Origin: Bacillus sp. M6-12
GTDB lineage: Bacteria > Bacillota > Bacilli > Bacillales > DSM-1321
Assembly: GCF_002860285.1 (NCBI RefSeq)
Contig: NZ_PGVF01000027.1
Location: 1 to 64,000 of the forward strand
Direction of reading: 5' to 3'
DNA length: 64,000 bases
Made by a program: the position numbers and the translations under genes. Below, one piece after another: positions 1-7,587 of this stretch. Each line of letters opens with the position of its first letter. The stretch's first letter is position 1. The notes below the pieces were generated by a model. It made no database searches and was not told the DNA's origin. It saw nothing but the letters and a program-made list of their open reading frames with translations.

Positions 1-28
1 TCTGACTGTTTGTTTTTTTATGGAAAGG

Positions 29-183
29 TAAGAAAGTATAGCTTTTTTTAACAAGTACAGATGTCTAGCTTCAGCGCCCAGCCCCTCGAGGTCATAAGCC
101 AATCACTTCGGAAGGCAAAAAGCGCCTTCTGTCAGCGCTTGTCTTATGCTTGTCGGGGCTGACCAGGGCGCTTACGCTTTTCT
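29..183 (+). repeat. Dispersed palindromic repeat, copy A
   Basis: This ~155-nt intergenic element has a close relative in inverted orientation at 44144-44304. Shared blocks are the left end (29-40, then 50-70), the block around 97-139 containing CTTCGGAAGGCAAAAAGC, and the right end CAGGGCGCTT(A/G)CGCTTTTC. Copy A can fold on itself: GCGCCC pairs with GGGCGC, CAGCCCC with GGGGCTG, CATAAG with CTTATG, and AAGGC with GCCTT near the tip. It contains no ORF. It lies just beyond the 3' end of the leftward pssA gene. That it is a MITE- or REP-like element is inferred from having two diverged copies with the same ends; no transposase or target duplication was identified. Confidence 0.8.
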
Positions 184-212
184 AATGCGGACTCTTTTAA
201 GGGCTATCAGCC

Positions 213-752
213 TTAAACTTTCTTTAATTTAAAAGGGCTGATCATCAAAAGTGATAGCACAATCATCATGAAAATAAAAAGTACCGGCGCCATATATGGG
301 ATTGCGAGGAAGCTTAATGTAGCCAGGCAGCCGGCTGCAGTGATAGGGAGTCCCGTGAAATATCCATTGCTTTCCGTTATATTGAATTTTGCAAGACGAA
401 ACGCCCCGCAGCCAATATAGAAAACGGTAAAAAAAGTCCCAGGTGCGCCAAATTCAAACAGAATGCCCTGATAAATCAGTAAAGCTGGCGCAACACCGAA
501 TGAAATAATATCACTCATTGAATCAAGCTGTTTACCGAGCTCTGATTCACAATTGAATCTTCTGGCGACCATACCATCAAAACGGTCGGCAAGAGCAGCA
601 AGAAATATAAGCAGCAGGCTTAAATTCAATTGGCCGTTTATTCCTGCGATTATAGCAAATCCGCCGAGGGATAAATTAAAAAGGGTTATTACATTCGCTG
701 TCTGAGCTTTAAGCTTCTTAATGGTTTGATCCAGTACATCAGATAAAAACAA
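213..752 (-). CDS. pssA: CDP-diacylglycerol-serine O-phosphatidyltransferase
   Basis: Integral membrane enzyme that condenses CDP-diacylglycerol with L-serine to phosphatidylserine, the precursor of phosphatidylethanolamine. The CDP-alcohol phosphatidyltransferase signature DG-x2-AR-x8-G-x3-D-x3-D is intact at about residues 59-80, followed by several hydrophobic segments. The length (179 aa) matches the family. A GTG at 764 also opens the frame, but the ribosome site AAAGGGGTG overlaps it and sits about 9 nt before the TTG at 752, so TTG is preferred. It is divergent from psd, which performs the next step in the pathway, across 236 bp. Confidence 0.93.
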   Translation of the reverse strand: MFLSDVLDQTIKKLKAQTANVITLFNLSLGGFAIIAGINGQLNLSLLLIFLAALADRFDGMVARRFNCESELGKQLDSMSDIISFGVAPALLIYQGILFEFGAPGTFFTVFYIGCGAFRLAKFNITESNGYFTGLPITAAGCLATLSFLAIPYMAPVLFIFMMIVLSLLMISPFKLKKV

Positions 753-988
753 TTCTCTTTTCACCCCTTTTAGGACTGGATATGAATTTTCTTAACATTT
801 ATTATATAATAATATTTTATCCTCTTCGTTTTATGCAAGGGGGGAAATGGATTATTTTCGTGCAGGTTTAAATGGTATAGCCCTTCCGCTAAAATAATAT
901 TCAATGATGGACCTTCCGCAGTTCAGTGCGGGAAAGCTTGCCTATAATCGTAATTAAAACCGCTGCACTATAATAAGGAGGAAATTCA

Positions 989-1783
989 TTGCTTCAGCCA
1001 TTTTACCGAATTTTGATTGAACTTACGAATGGAAGACTTATGTCGGGGACTCTGAAAAGATTTGCCCAGTCAAAGTGGAGCCGTCCGTTAATAGCTCCGT
1101 TCAGCAAGTTCTACAATATAAAAGTTGAAGAAATTGAAGGAAACCTGACACAATTCGGAACACTTCACGATTTGTTTACCAGAAGGCTAAAAGAAGGCAT
1201 GCGAATCGTCAGTGAAGATGCACTGTCTGTAGTAAGTCCTGTAGATGGGGTTTTAGAGGATAGTGGTGAAATACTGGAAGAAAAGCATATTATAGTGAAA
1301 GGAAAAGTGTATTCAATCGAAGAAATGCTCGGTGATCATGACATTTTACGGAAATATATTGGCGGCACATATATGGTTCTATATTTAAGCCCAAGCCATT
1401 ATCACCGGATACATGCTCCTGTTTCAGGAAAAGTTACGAAGCGCTGGCTGCTTGGCCGCAAATCCTATCCTGTAAACAAGCTTGGAATGAAGTATGGCCG
1501 TGCCCCGTTATCAAAAAACTACCGGGTGCTGACAGAAATAAATCATGGCAATGGCCATATCGCTGTTGTAAAAGTTGGAGCCATGTTTGTCAATTCAATC
1601 ATTTTGACAGACGAATCGGATGAAACAATTAAAGGAAAGGAAATGGCCTATTTCAGCTTTGGTTCTACAGTAGTGCTGCTATATGAAAAAAATACATTTG
1701 CAGCTGCTAACGAACGCCGGCTTCCTTCAGAAGTAAAGGTAGGAGAGGTTTTAGGGTACATAATCGATGACCGGGTAAACTAG
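989..1783 (+). CDS. psd: Phosphatidylserine decarboxylase proenzyme
   Basis: Pyruvoyl-dependent, membrane-associated enzyme that decarboxylates phosphatidylserine to phosphatidylethanolamine. The self-cleavage motif is FGST at residues 224-227 (LGST in many homologues), so Ser226 should become the pyruvoyl group and the alpha chain would be the last ~39 residues. The conserved SPVDG (about 83-87) and HYHRIHAP (137-144) segments, which supply the Asp and His used for autoprocessing, are present. The start is TTG at 989 behind AAGGAGG with good spacing; the N-terminus MLQPFYR is typical of Bacillus Psd. With the divergent pssA it completes the PE branch. Confidence 0.95.
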   Translation: MLQPFYRILIELTNGRLMSGTLKRFAQSKWSRPLIAPFSKFYNIKVEEIEGNLTQFGTLHDLFTRRLKEGMRIVSEDALSVVSPVDGVLEDSGEILEEKHIIVKGKVYSIEEMLGDHDILRKYIGGTYMVLYLSPSHYHRIHAPVSGKVTKRWLLGRKSYPVNKLGMKYGRAPLSKNYRVLTEINHGNGHIAVVKVGAMFVNSIILTDESDETIKGKEMAYFSFGSTVVLLYEKNTFAAANERRLPSEVKVGEVLGYIIDDRVN

Positions 1784-1845
1784 GGAAATAATTGCTGCGA
1801 GGGAATGGAAATGAGGAGGACCAAAAACGCCATATTTTCTCCAAG

Positions 1846-1870
1846 CAAAAAGCCCTGGATTTCCAGGGCT
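1846..1870 (-). terminator. Rho-independent terminator of sda
   Basis: An 8-bp perfect stem (AGCCCTGG / CCAGGGCT, 4-nt loop) followed on the minus strand by TTTTTGC. It lies 8 nt past the sda stop codon. On the plus strand the hairpin follows psd but has no U-run. Confidence 0.85.
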
Positions 1871-1877
1871 ATAACAG

Positions 1878-2018
1878 TTAAGAGGATACTTTAATTATAT
1901 GTGTCAAGGAACGTCTATGGATTTCTGTTTCAATTAGGCGGATGAATTCTTTGCTCAATTTCAAGTTTCGTGCTTTGAAATAGGATTCAATTAATAGTTC
2001 GTCTGAGAGTTTATTCAT
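1878..2018 (-). CDS. sda: Sporulation checkpoint inhibitor Sda
   Basis: 46-aa protein beginning MNKLSDELLIESYF and ending THIIKVSS, recognisably Sda in length and sequence. Sda forms a helical hairpin that binds the sporulation histidine kinases (KinA, KinB) and blocks entry into sporulation while replication is active or damaged. The ATG at 2018 has AAGGG (2031-2027) 8 nt upstream. A stronger GGAGGTGA (2047-2040) stands directly before an in-frame ATT, so a 53-aa form from a rare ATT start is conceivable. The upstream region holds a DnaA-box cluster, matching DnaA control of sda known in B. subtilis. It is too short for standard ORF cut-offs. Confidence 0.95.
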   Translation of the reverse strand: MNKLSDELLIESYFKARNLKLSKEFIRLIETEIHRRSLTHIIKVSS

Positions 2019-2152
2019 AGGAGCAGCCCTTAAGGCAATTCACCTCCGTTTTATTTACTTGCAGGAATAAAAATAAAATTATCTGCATAAAATGGTATGT
2101 TCGTGATGTACTCTTACTTTATCAGAAATAAACTTAGAGAACAACCGTTCTG

Positions 2153-2251
2153 TTATCCACAAGTATTGGTGGATAAGTTGTGGTTAAATTGTTTATAACT
2201 TATTACTTTATACTTCTATCAATGCGTATAGTGTGCATAAGTTTATCCACA
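2153..2251. promoter_or_regulatory. DnaA-box cluster between sda and yqeG
   Basis: Three perfect matches to TTATNCACA occur in 99 nt: 2153-2161 (+, TTATCCACA), 2232-2240 (-, TTATGCACA) and 2243-2251 (+, TTATCCACA). One-mismatch sites lie at 2168-2176 (-, TTATCCACC) and 2180-2188 (-, TTAACCACA). In B. subtilis a DnaA-binding cluster in the same sda/yqeG interval is established; it couples sda transcription to replication status and helps titrate DnaA. The same role is inferred here from position and density. Confidence 0.88.
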
Positions 2252-2326
2252 GTAGAATGGTTAATCAATTATTGTCGAAAATTATTTAAATTAACACTGT
2301 TTTTATGCTGATTTTTCATCTTTCTT

Positions 2327-2355
2327 TTGAAAGGAGAAGAAAAATTCGTTATGAT
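2327..2355 (+). promoter_or_regulatory. Sigma-A promoter of the yqeG operon
   Basis: TTGAAA (2327-2332), a 17-nt spacer and TATGAT (2350-2355), 41 nt before the yqeG start codon. Confidence 0.7.
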
Positions 2356-2396
2356 TGAAACGGTAAATTCATGAAAAATATAGAGGTGCAGCCACT

Positions 2397-2918
2397 GTGT
2401 TAAAAAAATTTTTGCCAAGTCAACATGTGAAAAGCATTTTTGATATAACGCCGGAAAGCTTAAAAAAGCAGGGAATAAAGGGCATAATCACCGATTTGGA
2501 TAATACCCTTGTTGAATGGGATAGGCCAAGTGCAACACCTCAGCTGATTAAATGGTTTGATGAAATGCGTGAACATGGCATTTTAGTGACGATCGTATCA
2601 AATAATATTGAGAGAAGAGTAAAATCCTTTGCAGATCCTTTACAGATTCCGTTTATTTTTCAGGCGAGAAAGCCGATGGGAAAGGCATTCCGAAAAGCGC
2701 TCAGGGATATGGGATTGAAGAAAAGTGAGGTAGTGGTTATCGGGGATCAGCTATTGACCGATGTACTCGGGGGAAACCTGAATGGGTTTCATACGATTCT
2801 TGTGGTGCCCGTTGCCCAAACGGATGGCTTCATAACAAAGTTCAACCGTAAAATTGAACGTAAAATTCTCAACTGGTTCAGACGTAAAGGAAAGTTAGAT
2901 TGGGAGGACAAAAATTGA
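2397..2918 (+). CDS. yqeG: YqeG family HAD-IIIA phosphatase
   Basis: Cytosolic HAD-superfamily phosphatase of 173 aa, first gene of the yqeG-yqeM operon. Motif I is visible as TDLDNTLVEWD near residue 32 (nucleophile Asp and general acid Asp), motif II as VSNN, and motif III as IGDQLLTDVLGG, which binds Mg. The family resembles mitochondrial Gep4-type phosphatidylglycerophosphate phosphatases, but its substrate in Bacillus is not something I can assert. It starts at GTG 2397 behind GAGGTG. Its TGA overlaps the next gene's TTG start (TTGA), so translation of yqeH is probably coupled. Confidence 0.9.
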   Translation: MLKKFLPSQHVKSIFDITPESLKKQGIKGIITDLDNTLVEWDRPSATPQLIKWFDEMREHGILVTIVSNNIERRVKSFADPLQIPFIFQARKPMGKAFRKALRDMGLKKSEVVVIGDQLLTDVLGGNLNGFHTILVVPVAQTDGFITKFNRKIERKILNWFRRKGKLDWEDKN

Positions 2919-4024
2919 ACGAACAACAAGACATTATATGTATTGGATGTGGCGTTTCGGTTCAGACTGAACGTCCAAACGACCTCGGGTATGCTCCGAA
3001 ATCTTCTTTGGAAAAAGAGCAAATCATTTGCCAGCGCTGCTTCAGGCTGAAGCATTATAACGAAGTCCAGGATGTATCTTTAACAGACGATGATTTTTTG
3101 AAAATTTTAAATGAAGTCGGCAGGCAGGATGCGCTAATTGTTAAGATTGTCGACATTTTCGACTTTAATGGCAGCTGGCTGCCTGGACTCCACCGTTTTG
3201 TGGGCGGAAATGAAGTATTATTAATAGGAAATAAAGTGGATCTTTTGCCGAAATCGGTCAAACATAATAAGCTTGTAAACTGGATGAAGGATTCTGCAAG
3301 GGAGCTGGGCTTAAAACCGATAGATGTTTTATTGGTGAGCGCTTCAAAAGGAACATATGTCCAGGAAGCGGCACAATTAATCGATGAATACCGCCGCGGC
3401 AAAGATGTGTATGTAGTAGGCTGCACAAATGTTGGTAAGTCCACCTTTATCAACAGGCTGATAAAAGAAGTAAGCGGAGAGGGAGATATTATTACTACCT
3501 CACATTTTCCAGGTACGACACTTGATATGATCGAAATTCCTCTTGACGATGATAAAGCCTTAATAGACACTCCTGGAATCATTAACCATCATCAAATGGC
3601 CCATTTTGTGGACAAGCGGGATCTGAAAGTTATTACACCAAAGAAAGAAATAAAGCCGAAGATTTATCAGCTCAATGAAGGGCAAACACTATTCTTTGGC
3701 GGGCTTGCCCGGTTCGATTATATTTCGGGCGGCCGCAAGTCATTTACTTGCTATATTTCAAATGAGCTTGAAATTCACCGTACAAAGCTGGAAAACGCTG
3801 AAGAATTATACAAAAATCATGCTGGAGGCATGCTGGCTCCACCAAGGCCTGAGCAGCTTGGGGAATTTCCCGAATTGCAGCCGCATGAATTTTCGATAAA
3901 AGACGGAAAAATGGATGTTGTCTTTTCTGGGCTGGGCTGGGTAACCATTAACGAGCCTGGAGTAAAAGTGGTGGCTCATGTGCCAAAAGGTGTTAATGTA
4001 CTATTGAGAAAATCATTAATTTAA
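2915..4024 (+). CDS. yqeH: Circularly permuted ribosome-assembly GTPase YqeH
   Basis: 369-aa GTPase required for 30S subunit maturation. It begins with a zinc finger (CIGC near residue 11, CQRC about 30 residues later). The GTPase motifs come in permuted order: G4 GNKVDLL and G5 SASKG precede G1 (GCTNVGKS) and G3 DTPG, the hallmark of YqeH/RsgA-type cpGTPases. A C-terminal RNA-binding (TRAP-like) region follows. The frame opens upstream at 2900, but GGGAGGA (2902-2908) places the start at TTG 2915. Confidence 0.95.
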   Translation: MNEQQDIICIGCGVSVQTERPNDLGYAPKSSLEKEQIICQRCFRLKHYNEVQDVSLTDDDFLKILNEVGRQDALIVKIVDIFDFNGSWLPGLHRFVGGNEVLLIGNKVDLLPKSVKHNKLVNWMKDSARELGLKPIDVLLVSASKGTYVQEAAQLIDEYRRGKDVYVVGCTNVGKSTFINRLIKEVSGEGDIITTSHFPGTTLDMIEIPLDDDKALIDTPGIINHHQMAHFVDKRDLKVITPKKEIKPKIYQLNEGQTLFFGGLARFDYISGGRKSFTCYISNELEIHRTKLENAEELYKNHAGGMLAPPRPEQLGEFPELQPHEFSIKDGKMDVVFSGLGWVTINEPGVKVVAHVPKGVNVLLRKSLI

Positions 4025-4038
4025 TCCGGGTGGGGTAT

Positions 4039-4875
4039 ATGAAAAAGATATACGGAGTCATGGGTGATCCAATCAAGCATTCGATGAGTCCTGACATTCA
4101 TAATGACGCTTTTGCAAGAAACGGTATTGACGCCTGCTACCACCACTTCCATGTAAAAGCCGAACAGCTTGACGAAGCTGTGAAGGGCATGAAAGCCATC
4201 GGGGTAGCAGGGTTTAATGTTACGGTGCCGCATAAAACGGCCATATTGCCATTATTGGATGAAGTCGATGAGATGGCGCACGCAATGGGTGCTGTTAATA
4301 CCGTTAAAAACGTTAATGGGCGATATATAGGGTATAATACAGATGGGGCAGGATTTGTAACAGCATTAAAGGAGAGGTTTAGAGGGGAATTAGCTTCCCT
4401 TAAAACCTTAATGGTTGGTGCTGGCGGGGCAGCCCGGGGCATTTACTACGCTCTCTCCCGGGAAGGGGCGGCCAATATTGATATTTGTAACCGAACCCTT
4501 GAAAATGCTAAACGCTTAATAGAAGATTGCCCTTACCGTAATGAATCCAAAGCTCTTTCTATTCAAGAGGCGGAACAAAGGGTGCGGAGTTATGATTTGA
4601 TTATCCAGACCACATCAATCGGCATGAGCCCGGATGTGAATTCAGTCCCATTGAACCTGGATCTGATAAGTGAACATGCATTTGTGAGTGATATCATATA
4701 TAATCCGCTGGAAACAAAGCTGATGAAAACAGCAAGAGAGAAGGGTGCTGCAGTTCAAAACGGTGTAGATATGTTTGTATGCCAGGCTGCACTTGCCTTC
4801 GAGATTTGGACTGGAGTTTTTCCTGACACCGGCAAAATGAGAGAAATTGTATTGGACAAACTAGGAGGAAGCTAA
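4039..4875 (+). CDS. aroE: Shikimate dehydrogenase (NADP+)
   Basis: Converts 3-dehydroshikimate to shikimate with NADPH in aromatic amino acid biosynthesis. Shikimate-binding SMSPDIHN and the catalytic lysine in VPHKTA lie in the N-terminal domain, followed by NTDGAGF with the partner aspartate. The Rossmann NADP loop is GAGGAARGI in the middle, and the C-terminal domain contains NGVDMFVCQA. At 278 aa it is full length. ATG 4039 follows GGGTGGGG; an upstream in-frame GTG at 4030 has no ribosome site. The stop overlaps the yhbY start (TAATG). Its place among ribosome-assembly genes is the usual Bacillus order. Confidence 0.96.
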   Translation: MKKIYGVMGDPIKHSMSPDIHNDAFARNGIDACYHHFHVKAEQLDEAVKGMKAIGVAGFNVTVPHKTAILPLLDEVDEMAHAMGAVNTVKNVNGRYIGYNTDGAGFVTALKERFRGELASLKTLMVGAGGAARGIYYALSREGAANIDICNRTLENAKRLIEDCPYRNESKALSIQEAEQRVRSYDLIIQTTSIGMSPDVNSVPLNLDLISEHAFVSDIIYNPLETKLMKTAREKGAAVQNGVDMFVCQAALAFEIWTGVFPDTGKMREIVLDKLGGS

Positions 4876-5165
4876 TGTTAACAGGTAAGCAAAAAAGATT
4901 TTTACGATCCAAGGCGCATCATCTCAACCCGATTTTCCAGGTTGGAAAAGGCGGGGTCAATGAGAACATGATCAAGCAGGTAGCTGATGCATTGGAAGCA
5001 AGGGAACTGATGAAAATCAGTGTGCTGCAAAATTGCGAGGACGACCGTGACACAGTTGCCGGGGAGCTCTCAAAGGGAGCAAGGGCGGAAGTTGTCCAAG
5101 TTATCGGGAACACAATTGTTTTATATAAGGAGTCACGCGAAAATAAACAAATCCAGCTTCCATAA
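4875..5165 (+). CDS. yhbY: YhbY-type RNA-binding (CRM domain) protein
   Basis: 96-aa single CRM-domain protein (YqeI in B. subtilis). The family associates with pre-50S particles and binds rRNA. The core sequence LTGKQKRFLRSKAHHL and the loop QVGKGGVNENM (GxxG-like RNA-binding turn) are present. It starts at ATG 4875, overlapping the aroE stop by one base behind AGGAGGAAG inside the aroE end. Its position in an operon with YqeH and RsfS supports a ribosome-assembly role. Confidence 0.92.
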   Translation: MLTGKQKRFLRSKAHHLNPIFQVGKGGVNENMIKQVADALEARELMKISVLQNCEDDRDTVAGELSKGARAEVVQVIGNTIVLYKESRENKQIQLP

Positions 5166-5177
5166 GGGGTACTAGCC

Positions 5178-5750
5178 ATGAAAAAAGCTGCGATACTTGG
5201 GGGTACCTTCAGTCCTCCACATTTAGGTCATCTATTGATTGCAAATGAAGTTCTTTATGCGTTAGACCTTGATGAAGTGAGATTTATGCCAAATCATATT
5301 CCGCCTCACAAAGTTCAGCCATTGGGTGTATCCGACAAAGATAGGGTCAGGATGCTGGAACTGTCGATTGAAGGAAACAGCTGCTTTTCAATTGAAGGGG
5401 TGGAACTGGAGCGGGAGGGGCCGTCCTATACTTATGATACGGTAAGGATCCTTCAAGAAATGGAACCTGATACAGAGTTTTATTTTATTATCGGGGCAGA
5501 CATGATTGAATATCTTCCCAAGTGGCACCGGATTGATGAGCTGATGAATCTCATCCAATTTGTTGGGGTGAAACGGCCTCAATATAAAGAAGAGACAGAT
5601 TACCCAATTATAATGGTGGAAAGCCCGCAGCTTTTGTTATCCTCTTCGCTGATTCGGCAGAGGATTGAGGATGGCATTACGATAAAATATTTAGTCGATG
5701 ATAAAGTAAGACGGTATATTGAGGAGAATAAGTTGTATGGATCGAGATGA
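5178..5750 (+). CDS. nadD: Nicotinate-nucleotide adenylyltransferase
   Basis: 190-aa cytosolic enzyme that adenylates nicotinate mononucleotide to deamido-NAD, an essential step shared by de novo and salvage NAD synthesis. The nucleotidyltransferase motifs are clear: GGTFSPPHLGHL at residues 9-20 (GxFxPxHxGH) and SSSLIRQRI near the C-terminus (ISxTxxR equivalent). The start codon ATG 5178 follows a short spacer after yhbY. The 3' end overlaps yqeK by 14 nt. Confidence 0.96.
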   Translation: MKKAAILGGTFSPPHLGHLLIANEVLYALDLDEVRFMPNHIPPHKVQPLGVSDKDRVRMLELSIEGNSCFSIEGVELEREGPSYTYDTVRILQEMEPDTEFYFIIGADMIEYLPKWHRIDELMNLIQFVGVKRPQYKEETDYPIIMVESPQLLLSSSLIRQRIEDGITIKYLVDDKVRRYIEENKLYGSR

Positions 5751-6312
5751 GGCATTAAGACTCACCAAAGCACAAATGACTGAGCATCGGTACCAGCACA
5801 CCCTTGGTGTTATGGAAACCGCTGTAAGCCTTGCCGGCAAATATGGTGCAGATCAGAAAAAAGCTGAATTGGCAGCTATCTTTCATGACTATGCTAAGTT
5901 CCGCCCAAAGGATGAGATGAAGGAAATCATCCGGAGGGAAGGTATGAAACCTGATCTGCTAGACCATAATCCTGAATTATGGCACGCGCCGGTGGGGGCG
6001 TTTCTTGTCCGCAAAGAAGCGGGAATCAGCGATCAGGAAATTCTCGATGCCATCGCTTACCACACTTCAGGCAGGGTTGATATGCCACTTCTGGATAAAA
6101 TTATTTTCCTTGCCGACTATATTGAACCGGGAAGGAATTTCCCCGGTGTGGACGGGGTTAGGGAAACTGCAAAGAATAGTCTGGAAGCTGCCGTTATTAT
6201 GGCGCTCCGCAATACAATTCTATTCCTGATGAAGAAAAATCAGCCCGTATATCCGGAAACTTTTTACGCATACAATGATCTTATAATGAAAACTAAGGAG
6301 CAGATGCAATGA
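5737..6312 (+). CDS. yqeK: HD-domain symmetrical Ap4A hydrolase YqeK
   Basis: 191-aa HD-domain metal hydrolase. A helix with EHRYQHTLGVME and the HD pair in AAIFHDYAKF (about residue 52) mark the family; AYHTSGR and LADYIEPGR complete the metal site. Members of this family (YqeK) hydrolyse diadenosine tetraphosphate symmetrically to ADP. The longest frame opens at 5719, but GAGGAGAATAAG precedes ATG 5737, so that start is used; it lies inside the nadD end. It is followed by an ATGA overlap with rsfS. Confidence 0.92.
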   Translation: MDRDEALRLTKAQMTEHRYQHTLGVMETAVSLAGKYGADQKKAELAAIFHDYAKFRPKDEMKEIIRREGMKPDLLDHNPELWHAPVGAFLVRKEAGISDQEILDAIAYHTSGRVDMPLLDKIIFLADYIEPGRNFPGVDGVRETAKNSLEAAVIMALRNTILFLMKKNQPVYPETFYAYNDLIMKTKEQMQ

Positions 6313-6662
6313 ATGAACGCGAACTACTAGTCACAGCCGCAAAAGCTGCAGATGATAAAAGAGCAGAAGATATGATTGTCCTGAACATGAAAGGAATTTC
6401 GCTGGTGGCTGATTATTTCCTGATTTGCCATGGCAATTCTGATAAGCAGGTACAAGCGATTGCAAGGGAAATGAAGGACAAAGCAGAGGAAAATGGTTAC
6501 GATGTAAATCGAATGGAAGGCTTTGATGAAGCCAAATGGGTCCTCGTGGATATGGGTGATGTGGTTGCTCATGTATTTCATCGCGATGAAAGAGGCTATT
6601 ACAATCTTGAACGCTTATGGGGCGATGCTCCAATTGAAAATGTGGAAAGCGAAATTCAGTAA
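6309..6662 (+). CDS. rsfS: Ribosomal silencing factor RsfS
   Basis: 117-aa protein that binds L14 (uL14) on the 50S subunit and blocks subunit joining, lowering translation in poor growth conditions. The conserved core runs through DMIVLNMKGIS, DYFLICHGNSDKQV, and the C-terminal WVLVDMGDVVAHVF with YNLERLW. The start overlaps yqeK (ATGA). It is immediately followed by yqeM, whose ATG overlaps the rsfS stop (TAATG). Confidence 0.96.
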   Translation: MNERELLVTAAKAADDKRAEDMIVLNMKGISLVADYFLICHGNSDKQVQAIAREMKDKAEENGYDVNRMEGFDEAKWVLVDMGDVVAHVFHRDERGYYNLERLWGDAPIENVESEIQ

Positions 6663-7414
6663 TGGCATACGATAGATTCGCCTATGTCTACGACGAATTG
6701 ATGAAGGAAGCCCCTTATGATAAGTGGCTTTCTTTATTGCTTTCAAGAATGGCTGCTTACCAAGTCCGGGGTAATGAGATTCTTGACCTTGCCTGCGGTA
6801 CTGGGGAATTCACTATAGAACTTGCCCGGCATGGTTTTTCCGTAAAAGGAGTCGATCTGTCAGCAGATATGCTTTCAGTGGCCCAGGAAAAGGCGATACG
6901 GCACGGTTTTAGCATTCCCTTCTTTCAGCAGAATATGGCTGAACTTCAAGGGTTAGGTGAAAGTGATTGTGTAACCATCTTTTGCGACTCCTTGAATTAC
7001 CTGCAGGATGAAAGCGATATAATAGAAACATTTTTCAAGGTGCATCAGCAGCTTAAAGAAAATGGTCTGTTTATGTTTGATGTGCATTCCATACACAAAA
7101 TGGAAAACATTTTTAAAGATAATACATTTACATTAAATGAAGAAGAAGTAGCTTATATTTGGAATTCCTATGGCGGAGAAAAGCCATTTAGTGTGGAACA
7201 TGAGCTTACCTTCTTTGTTCATGATGAAGTCACGGGACTATATGAGCGTTTTGATGAAGTGCATTATCAGCGTACCTATCATGTGGAAGTATATGAAAAA
7301 TGGCTTAAAGAGTCTGGCTTTGAAGTACTGGAAGTTTTGTCTGATCTTGAAGAAGAACCAGTTCATAGCAATACTGAAAGGGTTTTATTTGTTGCCCGGA
7401 AAATAACTCTGTAA
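6662..7414 (+). CDS. yqeM: Class I SAM-dependent methyltransferase YqeM
   Basis: 250-aa methyltransferase of unknown substrate, last gene of the yqeG operon. Motif I for SAM binding is LDLACGTGEFTIELA (about residues 41-55), and GVDLSADML is the acidic motif II. The N-terminus YDRFAYVYDELM is typical of the family. The start overlaps the rsfS stop by one base, so it is co-translated with it. A ribosome- or tRNA-related target would fit the operon but is only inference. Confidence 0.85.
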   Translation: MAYDRFAYVYDELMKEAPYDKWLSLLLSRMAAYQVRGNEILDLACGTGEFTIELARHGFSVKGVDLSADMLSVAQEKAIRHGFSIPFFQQNMAELQGLGESDCVTIFCDSLNYLQDESDIIETFFKVHQQLKENGLFMFDVHSIHKMENIFKDNTFTLNEEEVAYIWNSYGGEKPFSVEHELTFFVHDEVTGLYERFDEVHYQRTYHVEVYEKWLKESGFEVLEVLSDLEEEPVHSNTERVLFVARKITL

Positions 7415-7523
7415 CGTTGGGAAGTCCTGTTCATTACCGTGTAATGCCCAGAATAACCTGGGGAAGGCGGAACGGAATCCTCCATCTCTAAGGGGACTTC
7501 TGAATATTATGATTGTCATAAGA

Positions 7524-7552
7524 AAATCCGCTTGGCTTCAAGCGGATTTTTT
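7524..7552 (+). terminator. Terminator of the yqeG-yqeM operon
   Basis: AAATCCGCTTG (7524-7534) pairs perfectly with CAAGCGGATTT (7539-7549) across a 4-nt loop, ending in a run of T. Confidence 0.93.
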
Positions 7553-7587
7553 GAAAAATAAGCAGGAAAATGAAAAGATACACCGAA

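Noticed and set aside
3055..3582. 175-codon minus-strand frame opposite yqeH
   Set aside because: Fully inside the yqeH coding sequence, whose motifs are unambiguous; low-complexity Ser-rich product typical of an antisense shadow.
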